From Neorhizobium huautlense (GTDB lineage: Bacteria; Pseudomonadota; Alphaproteobacteria; Rhizobiales; Rhizobiaceae): a DNA stretch of 64,000 nt. How positions within the stretch are numbered: the first letter of the stretch is position 1; each line of letters begins with the position of its first letter. The translations under genes were made by a program, and so were the position numbers. The stretch lies in assembly GCF_030811685.1 (NCBI RefSeq), contig NZ_JAUSRF010000009.1, positions 170,508 through 234,507 of the forward strand. The letters are read 5' to 3'. Shown here piece after piece: positions 43,287 through 52,714 of this stretch. The notes beneath the pieces were generated by a model. It saw only the letters and a list, made by a program, of their open reading frames with translations, searched no databases and was not told where the DNA came from.

Positions 43287-43620
43287 ATGTGCCTTTTTAC
43301 GGGCGCGTGGAGTGTTCAAGGCTATAGCAATTTCTCAGTGATAGAGAAGGCGACTGGCCGTTGGATCGGTCGAGCTGGCGCTTGGTACCCAACTGGATGG
43401 GTAGGACAGGAAATCGGCTGAGCATTCAGCCGTGATGCCTTAGGGCAAAGGATACGCCACCGGGGCGGCAGTCCGTTGTCTGGAATGGGCTTTTGACGCG
43501 TTCGGTTGGAATGAGGCGGTTCATATAATTCATCCAGACAACGCCGCGTCGATCGCGGTCGCCAAAAGGATTGGTGCTGTTCTCCAAGCGTCTGTCGATG
43601 CCAATGGAAACCTTGTTTAA
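43287..43620 (+). pseudogene. Frameshifted GNAT (RimJ/RimL-like) acetyltransferase remnant
   Basis: From ATG 43287 the frame reads WSVQGYSNFSVIEKATGRW then IGRAGAWYPTGWVGQEIG and stops at 43421. From about 43444 another register gives GKGYATGAAVRCLEWAFDAF, then NEAVHIIHPDNAASIAVAKRIGAV and ends at TAA 43618-43620. Together these are the middle and end of a GNAT acetyltransferase split by a frameshift near 43420-43440; the N-terminal third is missing. The next 220 bases to gbcB hold nothing I recognise. Confidence 0.75.
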
Positions 43621-43843
43621 GACACTTTCGCGTTAAGGCAAACAGTGGCTGGCTCCAGCTAGGGAGAGCGTCCGCTTAGTGGCGAGACCGCCTAAAAGCC
43701 GCCTGTCTGCTTTCCACCCCATCGCAGACTTCACTTAACGGGTTGGTGAAAGTCCGCAATCGGCCGACAACGGTCATTAGCGGCGCTTGCCCACCAAGAT
43801 GCAAATCAAGCCCGCCCCTAGGCAATTGGGGCGCCCCCTTCCC

Positions 43844-44935
43844 TTACGCCTCCACCGCCACATCCCCCTTCGGCCGCGAGCAGCAGGCAAGAATATACCC
43901 TTCCTCGATCTCGTCATCCAGAATGCCGCCATTGTGGTTCATGTCGACCTCGCCCGAGACGAGCAGAACACGGCAGGTGCCGCAGAGGCCGGATTCGCAG
44001 GCGGCGCCGATGCGCACGCCATTGGCGCGTGCCGTCATCAGCACGGTCTGACCCGGCTGGCAGGGGAATTCCTTGCCCGACATGGTGAAGGCGACATTGG
44101 CCAGAACCTCACCTTCGGCGGCCGTCGAGGGCAGTTCCTCGATCAACGGAAGGGCGGGCGCAAAACTTTCCTGATGGTAGTTCTTCATGTCGAAGTCGAG
44201 GCCTTCGAGCAGGCCGCGCACGGCGGTCATAAAGGGTTCCGGGCCGCAGCAGAACACCGTGCGCTCCATGAAATCCGAGGCGAACATGGTGATCTTGGCG
44301 CGGTCGATCATGCCCTGCAAACCGACCCAGGCATCATGACGCGGCGAATTTTCGACAATCAGCCCGAGTGTCAGCTTTGGCATGTGCCGGGCGAGGTCTT
44401 CGAGTTCGCGGCGAAAGATGATGTCGGCGGGGGTGCGCGAGCAGTTGATGAAAACGACATCGCTCGATGGCGCACGGTCGTTCAGATCCCGCGTCATCGA
44501 CATCATCGGCGTGATGCCGGAACCGGCCGAGATGAACAGGTATTTTTGACCCGGATGTTTGACGTAGGAAAAATCGCCGAGCGGACCGAGCGCGCGGATT
44601 TTCATGCCGGGTTTCAGGTTATCGAACATCCAGCGGGTGCCGATACTGTCCTTCTGCGCCTTCACCGTGACGGCGACGGTGAAGGGACGCGAAGGGCTGG
44701 ACGACAGCGTATAGGTGCGCATCGTCGGTTCCTTCACGCCGTTCGGGCCGACCGGCAGTTCAAGCGTCACGAACTGGCCCGGAATATAGCGGAACCAACC
44801 CGGCTTTTCCGGCTTGAAGATGAAGGTCATCACATCGGCCGTTTCCGGCGTGACGGAGATACATTCCAGAAGCTGCAGCCTTGCATTCCATGGCTGCATC
44901 TCGTCGAGGTGCGGATAGACTGCCGCCATGTTCAT
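43844..44935 (-). CDS. gbcB: Glycine betaine monooxygenase, reductase component
   Basis: A 363-residue electron-transfer protein with an FAD domain (MRTYTLSSSPS), an NAD-binding domain (YLFISAGSGITPMMSM, FCCGPEPFM) and a C-terminal plant-type [2Fe-2S] domain with cysteines in AACESGLCGTC and a further one in ILACCS. It passes electrons from NAD(P)H to the Rieske oxygenase encoded just upstream. The order FAD-NAD-2Fe2S and the neighbour gene fit GbcB. It starts 39 bases after the oxygenase gene, probably on one message. Confidence 0.82.
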   Translation of the reverse strand: MNMAAVYPHLDEMQPWNARLQLLECISVTPETADVMTFIFKPEKPGWFRYIPGQFVTLELPVGPNGVKEPTMRTYTLSSSPSRPFTVAVTVKAQKDSIGTRWMFDNLKPGMKIRALGPLGDFSYVKHPGQKYLFISAGSGITPMMSMTRDLNDRAPSSDVVFINCSRTPADIIFRRELEDLARHMPKLTLGLIVENSPRHDAWVGLQGMIDRAKITMFASDFMERTVFCCGPEPFMTAVRGLLEGLDFDMKNYHQESFAPALPLIEELPSTAAEGEVLANVAFTMSGKEFPCQPGQTVLMTARANGVRIGAACESGLCGTCRVLLVSGEVDMNHNGGILDDEIEEGYILACCSRPKGDVAVEA

Positions 44936-44974
44936 CTCACAAATTAGGAGTTACGCACTGGTGTTCTGGATGGA

Positions 44975-46219
44975 TCAGGCAACGGCCGAAAGTTTGGCCT
45001 GATCGCCTTGCAGACGGTCCACCATGAATTTCGTGTACCACTCGACGAACTGCATGACGCCGCCCTCGTGCAACTCGGAATACGGACCCGGTTCATAGGC
45101 CGGCGAGCGGATACCAAAAGCGTTTTCCTCGACGATCTGGCGGTCCTGGTCGTTGGTCATGTTCCAGACATGGGTCAGCTGTTCGATATCGTAATCGACG
45201 CCTTCCACCGCATCCTTGTGAACCAGCCATTTTGTCGTGACCGCCGTCTCTTCCGCACTGATCGGCAGCACGCGAAAAGAGATCGTGTGATCGACCAGCA
45301 TGTGGTTCCAGGTCGTCGGGTAATGGAACAGCAGCATGGTGCCGATATGCGAGATCGTCACGTCATCCGACAGCGCACGGCGAACGGCGCGCTTGCCGTC
45401 CATCGTGTAACTTTCGGCATCCTCGATCAGCGGCATGCGGGCCACACGGAACTGGCCGTCCGGGTGCATGTCGAACTTGCTCGGCAGATTGGCGGCTTCG
45501 CAGCGGGCCCAGTGTTCGGAAATGATCGGATCATCGGCAGCGCCCTGCACGCCGGTGGCAGAAGGGGCTTCCGGATAGGTGCGGCAGAGTTCCGGGTGGT
45601 TGGCGGCGCAGTGGTAGCACTCGCGGTTGTTTTCCCACACCAGCTTCCAGTTGCCTTTTTCGACGATGGTATTCTGGTGGGCGACCTTGGCTTCCCACAG
45701 GCGATGCGGCGCCATGTAGGGCTCGATCTTTTCGCGCACCGGCGCAAAGTCGGGCGCTTCGTTGGCAAGGCAGATGAACACGTAACCGCCGACGGTTTCG
45801 CAATGCACGTGCTTCATGCCGAACTTGGACTTGTCGAAACTCTCATCCATCTGGCGGGCAAACACCAGCGAACCGTCGAGATCGTAGGTCCACTGGTGGT
45901 AGGGACAGACGAGCTTGGCCGATGCGCCGCGTTCCTGCGTGCAGACGCGGTGGCCACGGTGGCGGCAGGTATTGTGGAAGGCGCGGATCAGCTTGTCCTT
46001 GCCGCGCACGATAACGACCGGATAATCGCCGATCTGCAGCGTGAAATAATTGCCGGCCTTGGGGATTTCGCAATCATGGCCGACAAACAGCCAGTCGCGG
46101 TACCAGATGGTTTCCATATCGAGCTGGAAATAATCCTTGTCGATATAAAACGGCTGTTCCAGGCTGTAGCCCGGGCGATGATTTTTCAGCTGTCGCAGAA
46201 CGTCATTGCGAATATCCAT
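44975..46219 (-). CDS. gbcA: Glycine betaine monooxygenase, Rieske oxygenase component
   Basis: A 414-residue ring-hydroxylating-type oxygenase alpha subunit. The Rieske motif is C85-x-H87 and C105-x2-H108 (CRHRGH...CPYHQW), and the mononuclear iron site lies in ENNRECYHCAANHPEL with a later acidic ligand. By overall likeness it fits GbcA, which demethylates glycine betaine to dimethylglycine with formaldehyde release. A stachydrine demethylase would be the main alternative. Start 46219 gives the family length. Confidence 0.82.
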   Translation of the reverse strand: MDIRNDVLRQLKNHRPGYSLEQPFYIDKDYFQLDMETIWYRDWLFVGHDCEIPKAGNYFTLQIGDYPVVIVRGKDKLIRAFHNTCRHRGHRVCTQERGASAKLVCPYHQWTYDLDGSLVFARQMDESFDKSKFGMKHVHCETVGGYVFICLANEAPDFAPVREKIEPYMAPHRLWEAKVAHQNTIVEKGNWKLVWENNRECYHCAANHPELCRTYPEAPSATGVQGAADDPIISEHWARCEAANLPSKFDMHPDGQFRVARMPLIEDAESYTMDGKRAVRRALSDDVTISHIGTMLLFHYPTTWNHMLVDHTISFRVLPISAEETAVTTKWLVHKDAVEGVDYDIEQLTHVWNMTNDQDRQIVEENAFGIRSPAYEPGPYSELHEGGVMQFVEWYTKFMVDRLQGDQAKLSAVA

Positions 46220-46551
46220 GTTCCACTCCTCAAATCGTGGGTTTGGACCGGGTGCGCCATCCGCACCCCAAGCCGGCTCTTCTCCGTGAGCATGTAACCG
46301 TTATAACGCGCCCGGGTTTCATGGGCTGAGCGACATTGCGACATGATCTGCGGCATTGACGACAAAACGCGTGACCGACACAAAAACGACATCCGACGAT
46401 TTTCTTTAGATATCAGGCCGCTACGACAGCGGTTGAGACGCATGGCCGTGCCGATCTGGCGCAAACAGGCTATTAGCAAACGGAAATTCGTGGAAAGAAC
46501 CCGTTAATAAAGCATTGCTAATCTGCGCGCGACCAACGGAGTGGCACCGTC
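46220..46551. other. Divergent intergenic region upstream of gbcA
   Basis: About 330 bases between gbcA (leftward) and the next gene (rightward), both starting here. It holds a tandem repeat GCGACATTGCGACATG (46330-46345) about 110 bases upstream of gbcA, a possible regulator site, since GbcAB genes are often under an AraC-type activator. I see no gene in it. Confidence 0.35.
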
Positions 46552-47163
46552 GTGGAAGCAGGACCGAAACTCAGATATTACGATGCCAACGCCTGGCGCC
46601 CTGTCGCACCGCGGGTGAAACCGGCTGCGCATTCCGAATTTCTGCGCACCGGGCGGATTTCGCGGCACCGTGACGACTGGTTTCCTCAGGAACGCCGTTA
46701 CCTCACCTATGCGGAAGTGGCGGAGCGCACCGGAAAGAAGCTGGAAACCGCCGGCGAAACCACGCATGAGCGGCTGAACGCCTTTCACCACGATATCCAG
46801 TTTCCAAAAGTGCTGTTTCACCGCACGTTTCCGGAACGGCCGCATCTCGGTTATTGCCATGTGACGGCGGCCAGCAGCTATCTTGCCCAACGTTCCGTCA
46901 GCTGGTCATTCTACATCTGCAATTTTTTTGCCGAGATCGGCGAAACCGAGCAGTTTTTCGAGAATATCAATGCCGAACGTCGGCGCATGTATTTTGCCGT
47001 TGCCATCGAGGGTGAGCCGGGAGGCGAACGCCTGCGCATCAACCGCTCGATCCGCGGCAATGGCGTGCTGTTCCAGACCAGCAATCCGCATGATGCGTTG
47101 CGCAATGTGCTGATGCTGGGCGCACCGGACCATGCATTCCGGGCGATCCTGCAGAAGATGTAA
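46552..47163 (+). CDS. Hypothetical protein, rhizobial (DUF6656-like, uncertain)
   Basis: A 203-residue soluble protein. Stretches such as EFLRTGRISRHRDDWFPQERR, LTYAEVAERTGKKLETA and GYCHVTAASSYLAQRSVSWSFYICNFF are seen; the last is a conserved-looking aromatic core. I think it belongs to a rhizobial family now called DUF6656, but I am not sure. It starts at GTG 46552 with GGAG eight bases ahead and is followed after 48 bases by the Sua5-type gene. Confidence 0.55.
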   Translation: MEAGPKLRYYDANAWRPVAPRVKPAAHSEFLRTGRISRHRDDWFPQERRYLTYAEVAERTGKKLETAGETTHERLNAFHHDIQFPKVLFHRTFPERPHLGYCHVTAASSYLAQRSVSWSFYICNFFAEIGETEQFFENINAERRRMYFAVAIEGEPGGERLRINRSIRGNGVLFQTSNPHDALRNVLMLGAPDHAFRAILQKM

Positions 47164-47211
47164 AACGCAAAAATTATTGCCCCTCCCCCTGCCGCGCGCT
47201 ACAGCACTTGC

Positions 47212-48192
47212 ATGACAGCTGAGATCATCGACGGCATAGGGCAAAAGCAGGCGGCAATCGATGCTGCCGTGACCATCCTGAAGGATGGCCAACCGGTCGC
47301 CATTCCCACCGAAACCGTCTACGGCCTTGCCGCCGATGCCACCAATCCGCTCGCGATCACCCGTATCTACGAGACCAAGGGGCGGCCGCGTTTCAACCCG
47401 CTGATCTGCCATATGGCCGATCTTGCGATGGCCGAGCGGCATGCGGAGTTCGATCCGATCTCCAAAACGCTGGCGACAAAATTCTGGCCGGGTCCGCTGA
47501 CGCTGATCCTGCCACTGAAGGAGGATGGCCGCAGCATCCATCCGCTGGCAACCGCCGGCCTCGATACGGTCGGCATCCGTGTGCCAAAAGGTTTTTCCGC
47601 CGATCTGATTGCCGCACTCGACCGACCGCTGGCCGCCCCGAGCGCCAACACGTCAGGAAAGATCAGCCCGACCAGTGCAAGACATGTCGCCGAGGATCTG
47701 GGTGAAAAGCTGGCCCTGATCGTTGATGGCGGATCGGCGCCGGTCGGTGTGGAATCCACCATTTTGCGCGTCGAGGACGGAAAAATCCGGCTGTTGCGGC
47801 CGGGTGGGCTTTCGGTCGAACATATCGAGGCCGCAACTGGCCTCACCGTCGAGCGCCGCGAAGGACCGGCGGCGATCATCGAGGCGCCGGGCATGCTGGC
47901 CTCGCATTACGCGCCGGGTGCCGCCGTTCGGCTGGAGGCCACCCATGTGGATGCGGGCGAAGCCCTGATCCGGCTCGGCGGAATTGTTGTCGAGGGCATG
48001 GACAAGGCCAAGGCCGTGTTCGACCTCAGTCCGAGCGGCGATCTTGCCGAAGCGGCCGCCAACCTGTTCGATTACCTGAAAAGAGCCGATGCGACGGGTG
48101 CGGACCGGATCGCCGTGACCGCCATCCCGAGCCACGGGCTTGGCGAAGCCATCAACGACCGGTTGGTGCGCGCCGCAGCACCCCGCGAATAG
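47212..48192 (+). CDS. L-threonylcarbamoyladenylate synthase (Sua5 type)
   Basis: A 326-residue enzyme that makes threonylcarbamoyl-AMP from threonine, bicarbonate and ATP, the first step of the t6A modification of ANN-decoding tRNAs. The YrdC domain spans about residues 10-200 (VAIPTETVYGLAADATNPLA, KGRPRFNPLICHM, PTSARHVAEDLG), and a C-terminal Sua5 domain follows (HYAPGAAVRLEATHV), which single-domain TsaC lacks. All the usual motifs are present. It lies 23 bases ahead of the FAD-linked dehydrogenase gene. Confidence 0.93.
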   Translation: MTAEIIDGIGQKQAAIDAAVTILKDGQPVAIPTETVYGLAADATNPLAITRIYETKGRPRFNPLICHMADLAMAERHAEFDPISKTLATKFWPGPLTLILPLKEDGRSIHPLATAGLDTVGIRVPKGFSADLIAALDRPLAAPSANTSGKISPTSARHVAEDLGEKLALIVDGGSAPVGVESTILRVEDGKIRLLRPGGLSVEHIEAATGLTVERREGPAAIIEAPGMLASHYAPGAAVRLEATHVDAGEALIRLGGIVVEGMDKAKAVFDLSPSGDLAEAAANLFDYLKRADATGADRIAVTAIPSHGLGEAINDRLVRAAAPRE

Positions 48193-48215
48193 TTAGTTTT
48201 TTCTGGAGATTGCCG

Positions 48216-49646
48216 ATGGATGCGACCGTTATCGACACCGCCCTGCTCGACCGTTTTGCCGCCATCGTCGGGCCTGAGAATGCGCTGCGCGACGAGGCCG
48301 ATCTCGCCCTTCGCCTGAAGGAAGACCGTGGTCTTTACAACGGCACGTCTCCGCTGCTGCTGAAACCCGGCAGCGTGCAGGAAGTGTCCGCCATCATGAA
48401 GCTTGCCAGCGAGACCGGCACGGCGATCGTGCCGCAGACCGGCAATACCGGTCTGGTCGGCGGCCAGACGCCGCGCGAGGGCAAGGCGGATATCATTCTG
48501 TCGCTGGAACGCATGAACCGTATCCGCGACATCGATCCGGTGGCCAATGTTCTGGTCTGCGATGCCGGCGTCATTCTGGCCGAGGTGCAGCGCGCGGCGG
48601 AAGAGGTGAACCGGCTGTTCCCGCTGTCGCTCGGCTCGGAAGGGTCCTGCCGCATCGGCGGCAATCTTTCCACCAATGCCGGCGGCGTAGCGGTTCTCGC
48701 CTATGGCAACATGCGCCAGCTGTGCCTTGGCCTCGAAGTCGTGTTGCCCACCGGCGAGATCTGGGACGGTCTGCGGCGGCTGAAAAAGGACAATACCGGT
48801 TACGATCTGCGCGACCTGTTCATCGGCGCGGAAGGTACGCTTGGCGTCATCACCGGCGCGGTGCTAAAACTGTTTCCGAGGCCGGTCGGTCATCAGGTTG
48901 CTTTTGCTGGCCTCAACTCCACCGAGGATGCGCTCAAACTGTTCGAAAAGGCATCGAGCCTGTGCGGCGCGGCTTTGACCGGCTTCGAACTGATGCCGCG
49001 CATCGGCGTCGAGTTCACGACAAAACATATCGACGGCGTGCGCGACCCGCTCGAAAGCCCGCACCCATGGTATGCGCTGATCGACATTTCCACCTCGGAC
49101 TCGGCCGAGACGGCCGAAACCATGGTGCACGCCCTGCTGGAACAGGGGTTTGAGGCAGGCCTCGTGCAGGATGCGGTGATCGCCTCCTCCGGCGCGCAGG
49201 CCAAGGCGCTGTGGCACATGCGCGAAAGCATGTCGGCCTCGCAGAAGCCGGAGGGCGGCTCGATCAAACACGACATTTCCGTGCCGATCTCGAAAATACC
49301 GGCCTTCATGGCGGAGGCGGAAGAAGCGGTGCTTCAGGCGGTCCCCGGCGCCCGCGTCTGCGCCTTCGGGCATCTGGGCGATGGCAATATCCATTACAAC
49401 ATCTCGCAGCCGGTGGGTGCCGACAAGGCGGAGTTTCTGGCCCGCTGGCACGAGGTGAACGAGATCGTGCATGGTCTGGTGCTGAAAGCCGGCGGCTCGA
49501 TTTCCGCCGAACACGGTATCGGCCAGTTGAAGCGCGACGAGCTTGCCCATATCCGTTCCGATATCGAGATGGATCTGATGCGCCGCATCAAACACGCGTT
49601 TGATCCGGCCGGCATCATGAACCCGGACAAGGTGATAAAGGCGTAA
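48216..49646 (+). CDS. FAD-linked oxidase / D-2-hydroxy-acid dehydrogenase (GlcD-like)
   Basis: A 476-residue FAD enzyme of the vanillyl-alcohol-oxidase fold. The FAD-binding region shows LLLKPGSVQEVSAIMKLA, IVPQTGNTGLVGGQTPR and the GGNLSTNAGG loop; the C-terminal FAD-oxidase C domain has HLGDGNIHYNISQP and ISAEHGIGQLKR. It probably oxidises a D-2-hydroxy acid such as D-lactate or D-2-hydroxyglutarate; the substrate cannot be told. ATG 48216 follows a TGGAGA ribosome site, preferred over TTG 48210. Confidence 0.9.
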   Translation: MDATVIDTALLDRFAAIVGPENALRDEADLALRLKEDRGLYNGTSPLLLKPGSVQEVSAIMKLASETGTAIVPQTGNTGLVGGQTPREGKADIILSLERMNRIRDIDPVANVLVCDAGVILAEVQRAAEEVNRLFPLSLGSEGSCRIGGNLSTNAGGVAVLAYGNMRQLCLGLEVVLPTGEIWDGLRRLKKDNTGYDLRDLFIGAEGTLGVITGAVLKLFPRPVGHQVAFAGLNSTEDALKLFEKASSLCGAALTGFELMPRIGVEFTTKHIDGVRDPLESPHPWYALIDISTSDSAETAETMVHALLEQGFEAGLVQDAVIASSGAQAKALWHMRESMSASQKPEGGSIKHDISVPISKIPAFMAEAEEAVLQAVPGARVCAFGHLGDGNIHYNISQPVGADKAEFLARWHEVNEIVHGLVLKAGGSISAEHGIGQLKRDELAHIRSDIEMDLMRRIKHAFDPAGIMNPDKVIKA

Positions 49647-49652
49647 GGCCGG

Positions 49653-49955
49653 TTATCCCAAAAGATTCGAGGGTGAAGTCTTCGGCGTCAACTTAATGCC
49701 GAGCGCCTGAAGCACCTTCATGATGGTTGCGAATTCGGGATTACCCTCGCCGCTCAGCGCCTTGTAAAGGGCAGGCCTGCTCATGCCGATCTCGCGCGAC
49801 AGCTGGCTCATGTTGCGCGCCCGAGCAACGGTGCCGAGGCATTGCGCGATGAAAGCCGGATCTTCCGTCTCGAAGGCGGCGGCGACATATTCTTCAATCG
49901 CTTCTTCGCTATCAAGGAATTCAGCACTGTCGTAGGGCGTGGTTTTCAGGGCCAT
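49653..49955 (-). CDS. HigA-like antitoxin (addiction module antidote)
   Basis: A 100-residue antitoxin with a C-terminal helix-turn-helix (MSQLSREIGMSRPALYKALSGEGNPEFATIMKVLQAL). The N-terminal half (DSAEFLDSEEAIEEYVAAAFET) is the toxin-contacting part in this family of 'putative addiction module antidote' proteins. ATG 49955 overlaps the toxin stop by one base. In such pairs it represses its own operon. It is convergent with the FAD enzyme gene. Confidence 0.85.
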   Translation of the reverse strand: MALKTTPYDSAEFLDSEEAIEEYVAAAFETEDPAFIAQCLGTVARARNMSQLSREIGMSRPALYKALSGEGNPEFATIMKVLQALGIKLTPKTSPSNLLG

Positions 49956-50254
49956 CAGTCTTCCTTCCATTCCCGCGCCAACCGTTTGGCGGTCCGGATA
50001 TCCCTGTTCTGCGTGTTTTTATCACCGCCGCACAGAAGAAGGATGAGAGCTGCTCCGCGCCGCATGTAATAGACACGGTAGCCCGGCCCATAATCGATCC
50101 GCATCTCGCTGACGCCTTCACCAACTGGCTTCACATCACCCGGATTGCCGGCGATCAGACGATCAACCCGTATGGAAATGCGCGCTTTAGCACGAGCGTC
50201 GGCAAGAGCCTTGAGCCAGCTACGGTACTCGTCTGCCTTAACCGCTTGCATCAT
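49955..50254 (-). CDS. RelE/HigB-like toxin (addiction module killer protein)
   Basis: A 99-residue RelE-fold RNase of the COG3657 type: RSWLKALADARAKARISIRVDRL, GDVKPVGEGVSEMRIDYGPGYRVYYM and LLLCGGDKNTQNRDIRTAKRLA. The toxin is encoded first, overlapping the antitoxin start by one base, the usual order for this HigBA-like type. Start 50254 is possible, or 50251. An inverted repeat lies just upstream. Confidence 0.85.
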   Translation of the reverse strand: MMQAVKADEYRSWLKALADARAKARISIRVDRLIAGNPGDVKPVGEGVSEMRIDYGPGYRVYYMRRGAALILLLCGGDKNTQNRDIRTAKRLAREWKED

Positions 50255-50256
50255 AT

Positions 50257-50285
50257 AGGATGTAATCCATAGAGGACAACATCCT
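50257..50285. promoter_or_regulatory. Inverted repeat upstream of the HigB-like toxin gene
   Basis: AGGATGT at 50257-50263 and ACATCCT at 50279-50285 form a perfect 7-base inverted repeat with a 15-base spacer. It begins three bases from the toxin start, as expected for an operator bound by the antitoxin. The binding is inference. Confidence 0.45.
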
Positions 50286-50356
50286 GCTCATTAGTGCAGC
50301 GTCGAACCGGCCACAATCATGAAATTTCAGGGAGCGGTCATTCGGCAACCGCCCTA

Positions 50357-52714
50357 TCAGCGATATTGGCTCATCGAATACAGGAGATCGGCGCTGATGC
50401 CGCCGCTGGCGCCGCCGCCGGTCAGAATGCTCAGCGCCGAGGAGGACGAATTGTCGTTCTCCAGATCATACAAGGCCGTGAACTTGTTGATCATTTTCTG
50501 AACCTTTTCCGGATCGGTGAGATCCTCGAGGTTCATGTATTTCTTCACAAGCTCGGCCTGCTTGTCGACGTCCATGTTGGAAAACTCCTGCGGCAGCGAA
50601 AAGCTGGTGCGGAAGAAGTCCAGAAGCGCTTTATCGCCGAGAATGTCGTAGGCGCTGGTAATGGTCTTCGCCATGCGTTCGAAATAAAGCGCCAGGCGCA
50701 CGCCGTTATTGTTTTCGCCCTGCTCTTCCTCCAGCGTCTGGCGGGTAAAACGGTTCTCCGTTTCGAGAATCTTGCCCTGTGTCTGAATGGTCGAGCCATC
50801 GTCGCGCTTGGCAAGGTTACCCTTCGTATCGAAGTTGAACGTGCCGAGGATTTCCGCCCAGACCGTATCCGTCTGCTGGTTGACGAAACTCTTCGGGTCG
50901 TTGAGATCGGACGCAAAGACCTGCTTGAGGAAATCCGTGGAGACCGTTTCCGGATTGATATCGTAAGCGGTCAGAAGCACCTTCACGAGGCGCTCGTCAT
51001 TGATGAATTCCGAGGCCGTCGAGATCGACAGCATCTTTTCGGAAAAATATTTCGTCTCTTCCGTCGCCTCTTCCCTGGCCTTGGTCTTGGCCGTCAGCTT
51101 TTCGACCTTGCCGTCTTCATCCTGCTTGGTGCCGACCGTCTTCTTGTCATCGAGGAAACGCGTGCTCTTGACGATATAATCCGAAGCGACCGACTTGATC
51201 GTGCCTTCCGTCTGCGCCGAAAGCGGCGTGGTGATGCCGCCATCCTTGGTGAAGTTGAAGGCCTTGGCCAGTGTCAGGTAACGCTCGTCATTGAGCTTGT
51301 ATGCATAACTCTTGCTGTCGGTAAGATCGCTCGTCAGCACCTGTCTTATGGTGGATTTCGAGACCGTATCGGGATCGAGCCCGACAGCCTTCAGGGCGAA
51401 ATTGTAGACGTCCGATTTCGCCATGAAATCGTCGACCGAGTTCACCTCGGCGATAGCCGTCTTGTAGAGATTGATCGCCTTTTCGTCAGCCTCGTCCTGA
51501 TCGTCATTATAATGGCTGAAATAACGGGTGGCGACCGAAGCCGCCTGATCCGCGGTCTGGGCCTCGCCCACGGCAACCGTGCCATCCGTGTTGAAATTGA
51601 AGGATTTGGCCAGTTCCAGAAATTTCGGATTGTTCTTGCCATAGATGTTGGCATAGCTGTTCGGATCGTTGAGATCGCTGGTGAGGATCTGCTCGATCGT
51701 GGCGCGCACGATGGTGACGCCCTCCAGTTCGAAAGCCGTGCGGATGTAATTGTAAAGCCGTGTGTCGACGAGGATGTCGTTGACATTGTCGGCTGTTGCC
51801 ATCTTGGAATTGAAATAGTCACGCTCGGCAATGGCGGTCGCAGACGACAGGCGCTCCTGATTGCTGAGATAAAGGCTGTTGATGGTCGCCTTCTGCTCGG
51901 CCGTCTGCGCACCTTCCGCCGGCATGGTGCTGTCGGCGTTGAAATTGAACGCGTCGGCCATGTCGTAATAGTTCTGGATCGTGTCGAGCGAGGTCTGGTA
52001 ACCGTTGATCTCGGTCTGGATCTTCGATTTTTCAGCGGCCGTCGTGGCGGCGGCGAGACGCGTCTGCGCATCCGCTTTTTTGGCGCTCAGTTCGTCGCGC
52101 TGCGGCCCGAGCGTGGTGTTGATATAGCTGTCCGGGTCGCTGGTATCGCTCGACAGCACGCCTTTGACGGTGGCGCGCGAGTAATATTTCTGGTCGATAT
52201 CGTAGGAGGTCAGCAGGTAGGAACGCAGGCGATCATTGTTCAAAAGCGCATCGACGCTGCCGACCTGATCCATCATCGTGTTGAAATAGTTCGTCTCGGT
52301 GGTCACGCTGGCGTCCTGTTCCGCCATCGTCGTTCCGTAAAGATCGGTCAGGTTTCCGATCTGGGTCGCCGATTGCGCCGTGGCATCGGCCGTCGAGAAG
52401 TTGAAGGCATTGGCGAAATCGCGATAACGATCATCGGCCAGCTTGTTGGCAAAGCTGTCCTCGTCGGACAGGTCGCTTTCCAGGATCTTCTGCATGAAGG
52501 CCTTGGCATAGGTCATGTCTTCCAGACCGTAGGCTTTCATGGCGTAGGCATAAAGCCTGTAATCGCCCATGAACTCGTCGACGGTTTTGACCTTGCCGAT
52601 ATTGGCTTCGTAATAATCGGCCTCGCGCTTGACGGCGGACTGGTTCGACACGCGCTTGAGACTTGCCGACAGATCGCGGTTGACCAGATCGTAGCTCAGA
52701 TATGTCGATACCAT
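50357..52714 (-). CDS. DUF1217 protein with repeated units (785 residues)
   Basis: A long protein of the DUF1217 family, whose rhizobial members are known mainly from flagellar clusters; no flagellar gene is in this window. It consists of about six repeats of roughly 110-150 residues, each with an acidic start (VDEFMGDYRLYAYAMKAYGL), a helix ending ILxSDLxDP, and a closing FNF: FNF occurs at 104-106, 256-258, 372-374, 486-488 and 626-628, and a degenerate last unit covers about 690-750. No signal peptide is seen. A long open frame on the other strand is not thought real. Confidence 0.85.
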   Translation of the reverse strand: MVSTYLSYDLVNRDLSASLKRVSNQSAVKREADYYEANIGKVKTVDEFMGDYRLYAYAMKAYGLEDMTYAKAFMQKILESDLSDEDSFANKLADDRYRDFANAFNFSTADATAQSATQIGNLTDLYGTTMAEQDASVTTETNYFNTMMDQVGSVDALLNNDRLRSYLLTSYDIDQKYYSRATVKGVLSSDTSDPDSYINTTLGPQRDELSAKKADAQTRLAAATTAAEKSKIQTEINGYQTSLDTIQNYYDMADAFNFNADSTMPAEGAQTAEQKATINSLYLSNQERLSSATAIAERDYFNSKMATADNVNDILVDTRLYNYIRTAFELEGVTIVRATIEQILTSDLNDPNSYANIYGKNNPKFLELAKSFNFNTDGTVAVGEAQTADQAASVATRYFSHYNDDQDEADEKAINLYKTAIAEVNSVDDFMAKSDVYNFALKAVGLDPDTVSKSTIRQVLTSDLTDSKSYAYKLNDERYLTLAKAFNFTKDGGITTPLSAQTEGTIKSVASDYIVKSTRFLDDKKTVGTKQDEDGKVEKLTAKTKAREEATEETKYFSEKMLSISTASEFINDERLVKVLLTAYDINPETVSTDFLKQVFASDLNDPKSFVNQQTDTVWAEILGTFNFDTKGNLAKRDDGSTIQTQGKILETENRFTRQTLEEEQGENNNGVRLALYFERMAKTITSAYDILGDKALLDFFRTSFSLPQEFSNMDVDKQAELVKKYMNLEDLTDPEKVQKMINKFTALYDLENDNSSSSALSILTGGGASGGISADLLYSMSQYR

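Noticed and set aside
46186..46479. 97-codon frame upstream of gbcA
   Set aside because: Overlaps the gbcA start, lacks a ribosome site and reads like the leader region.
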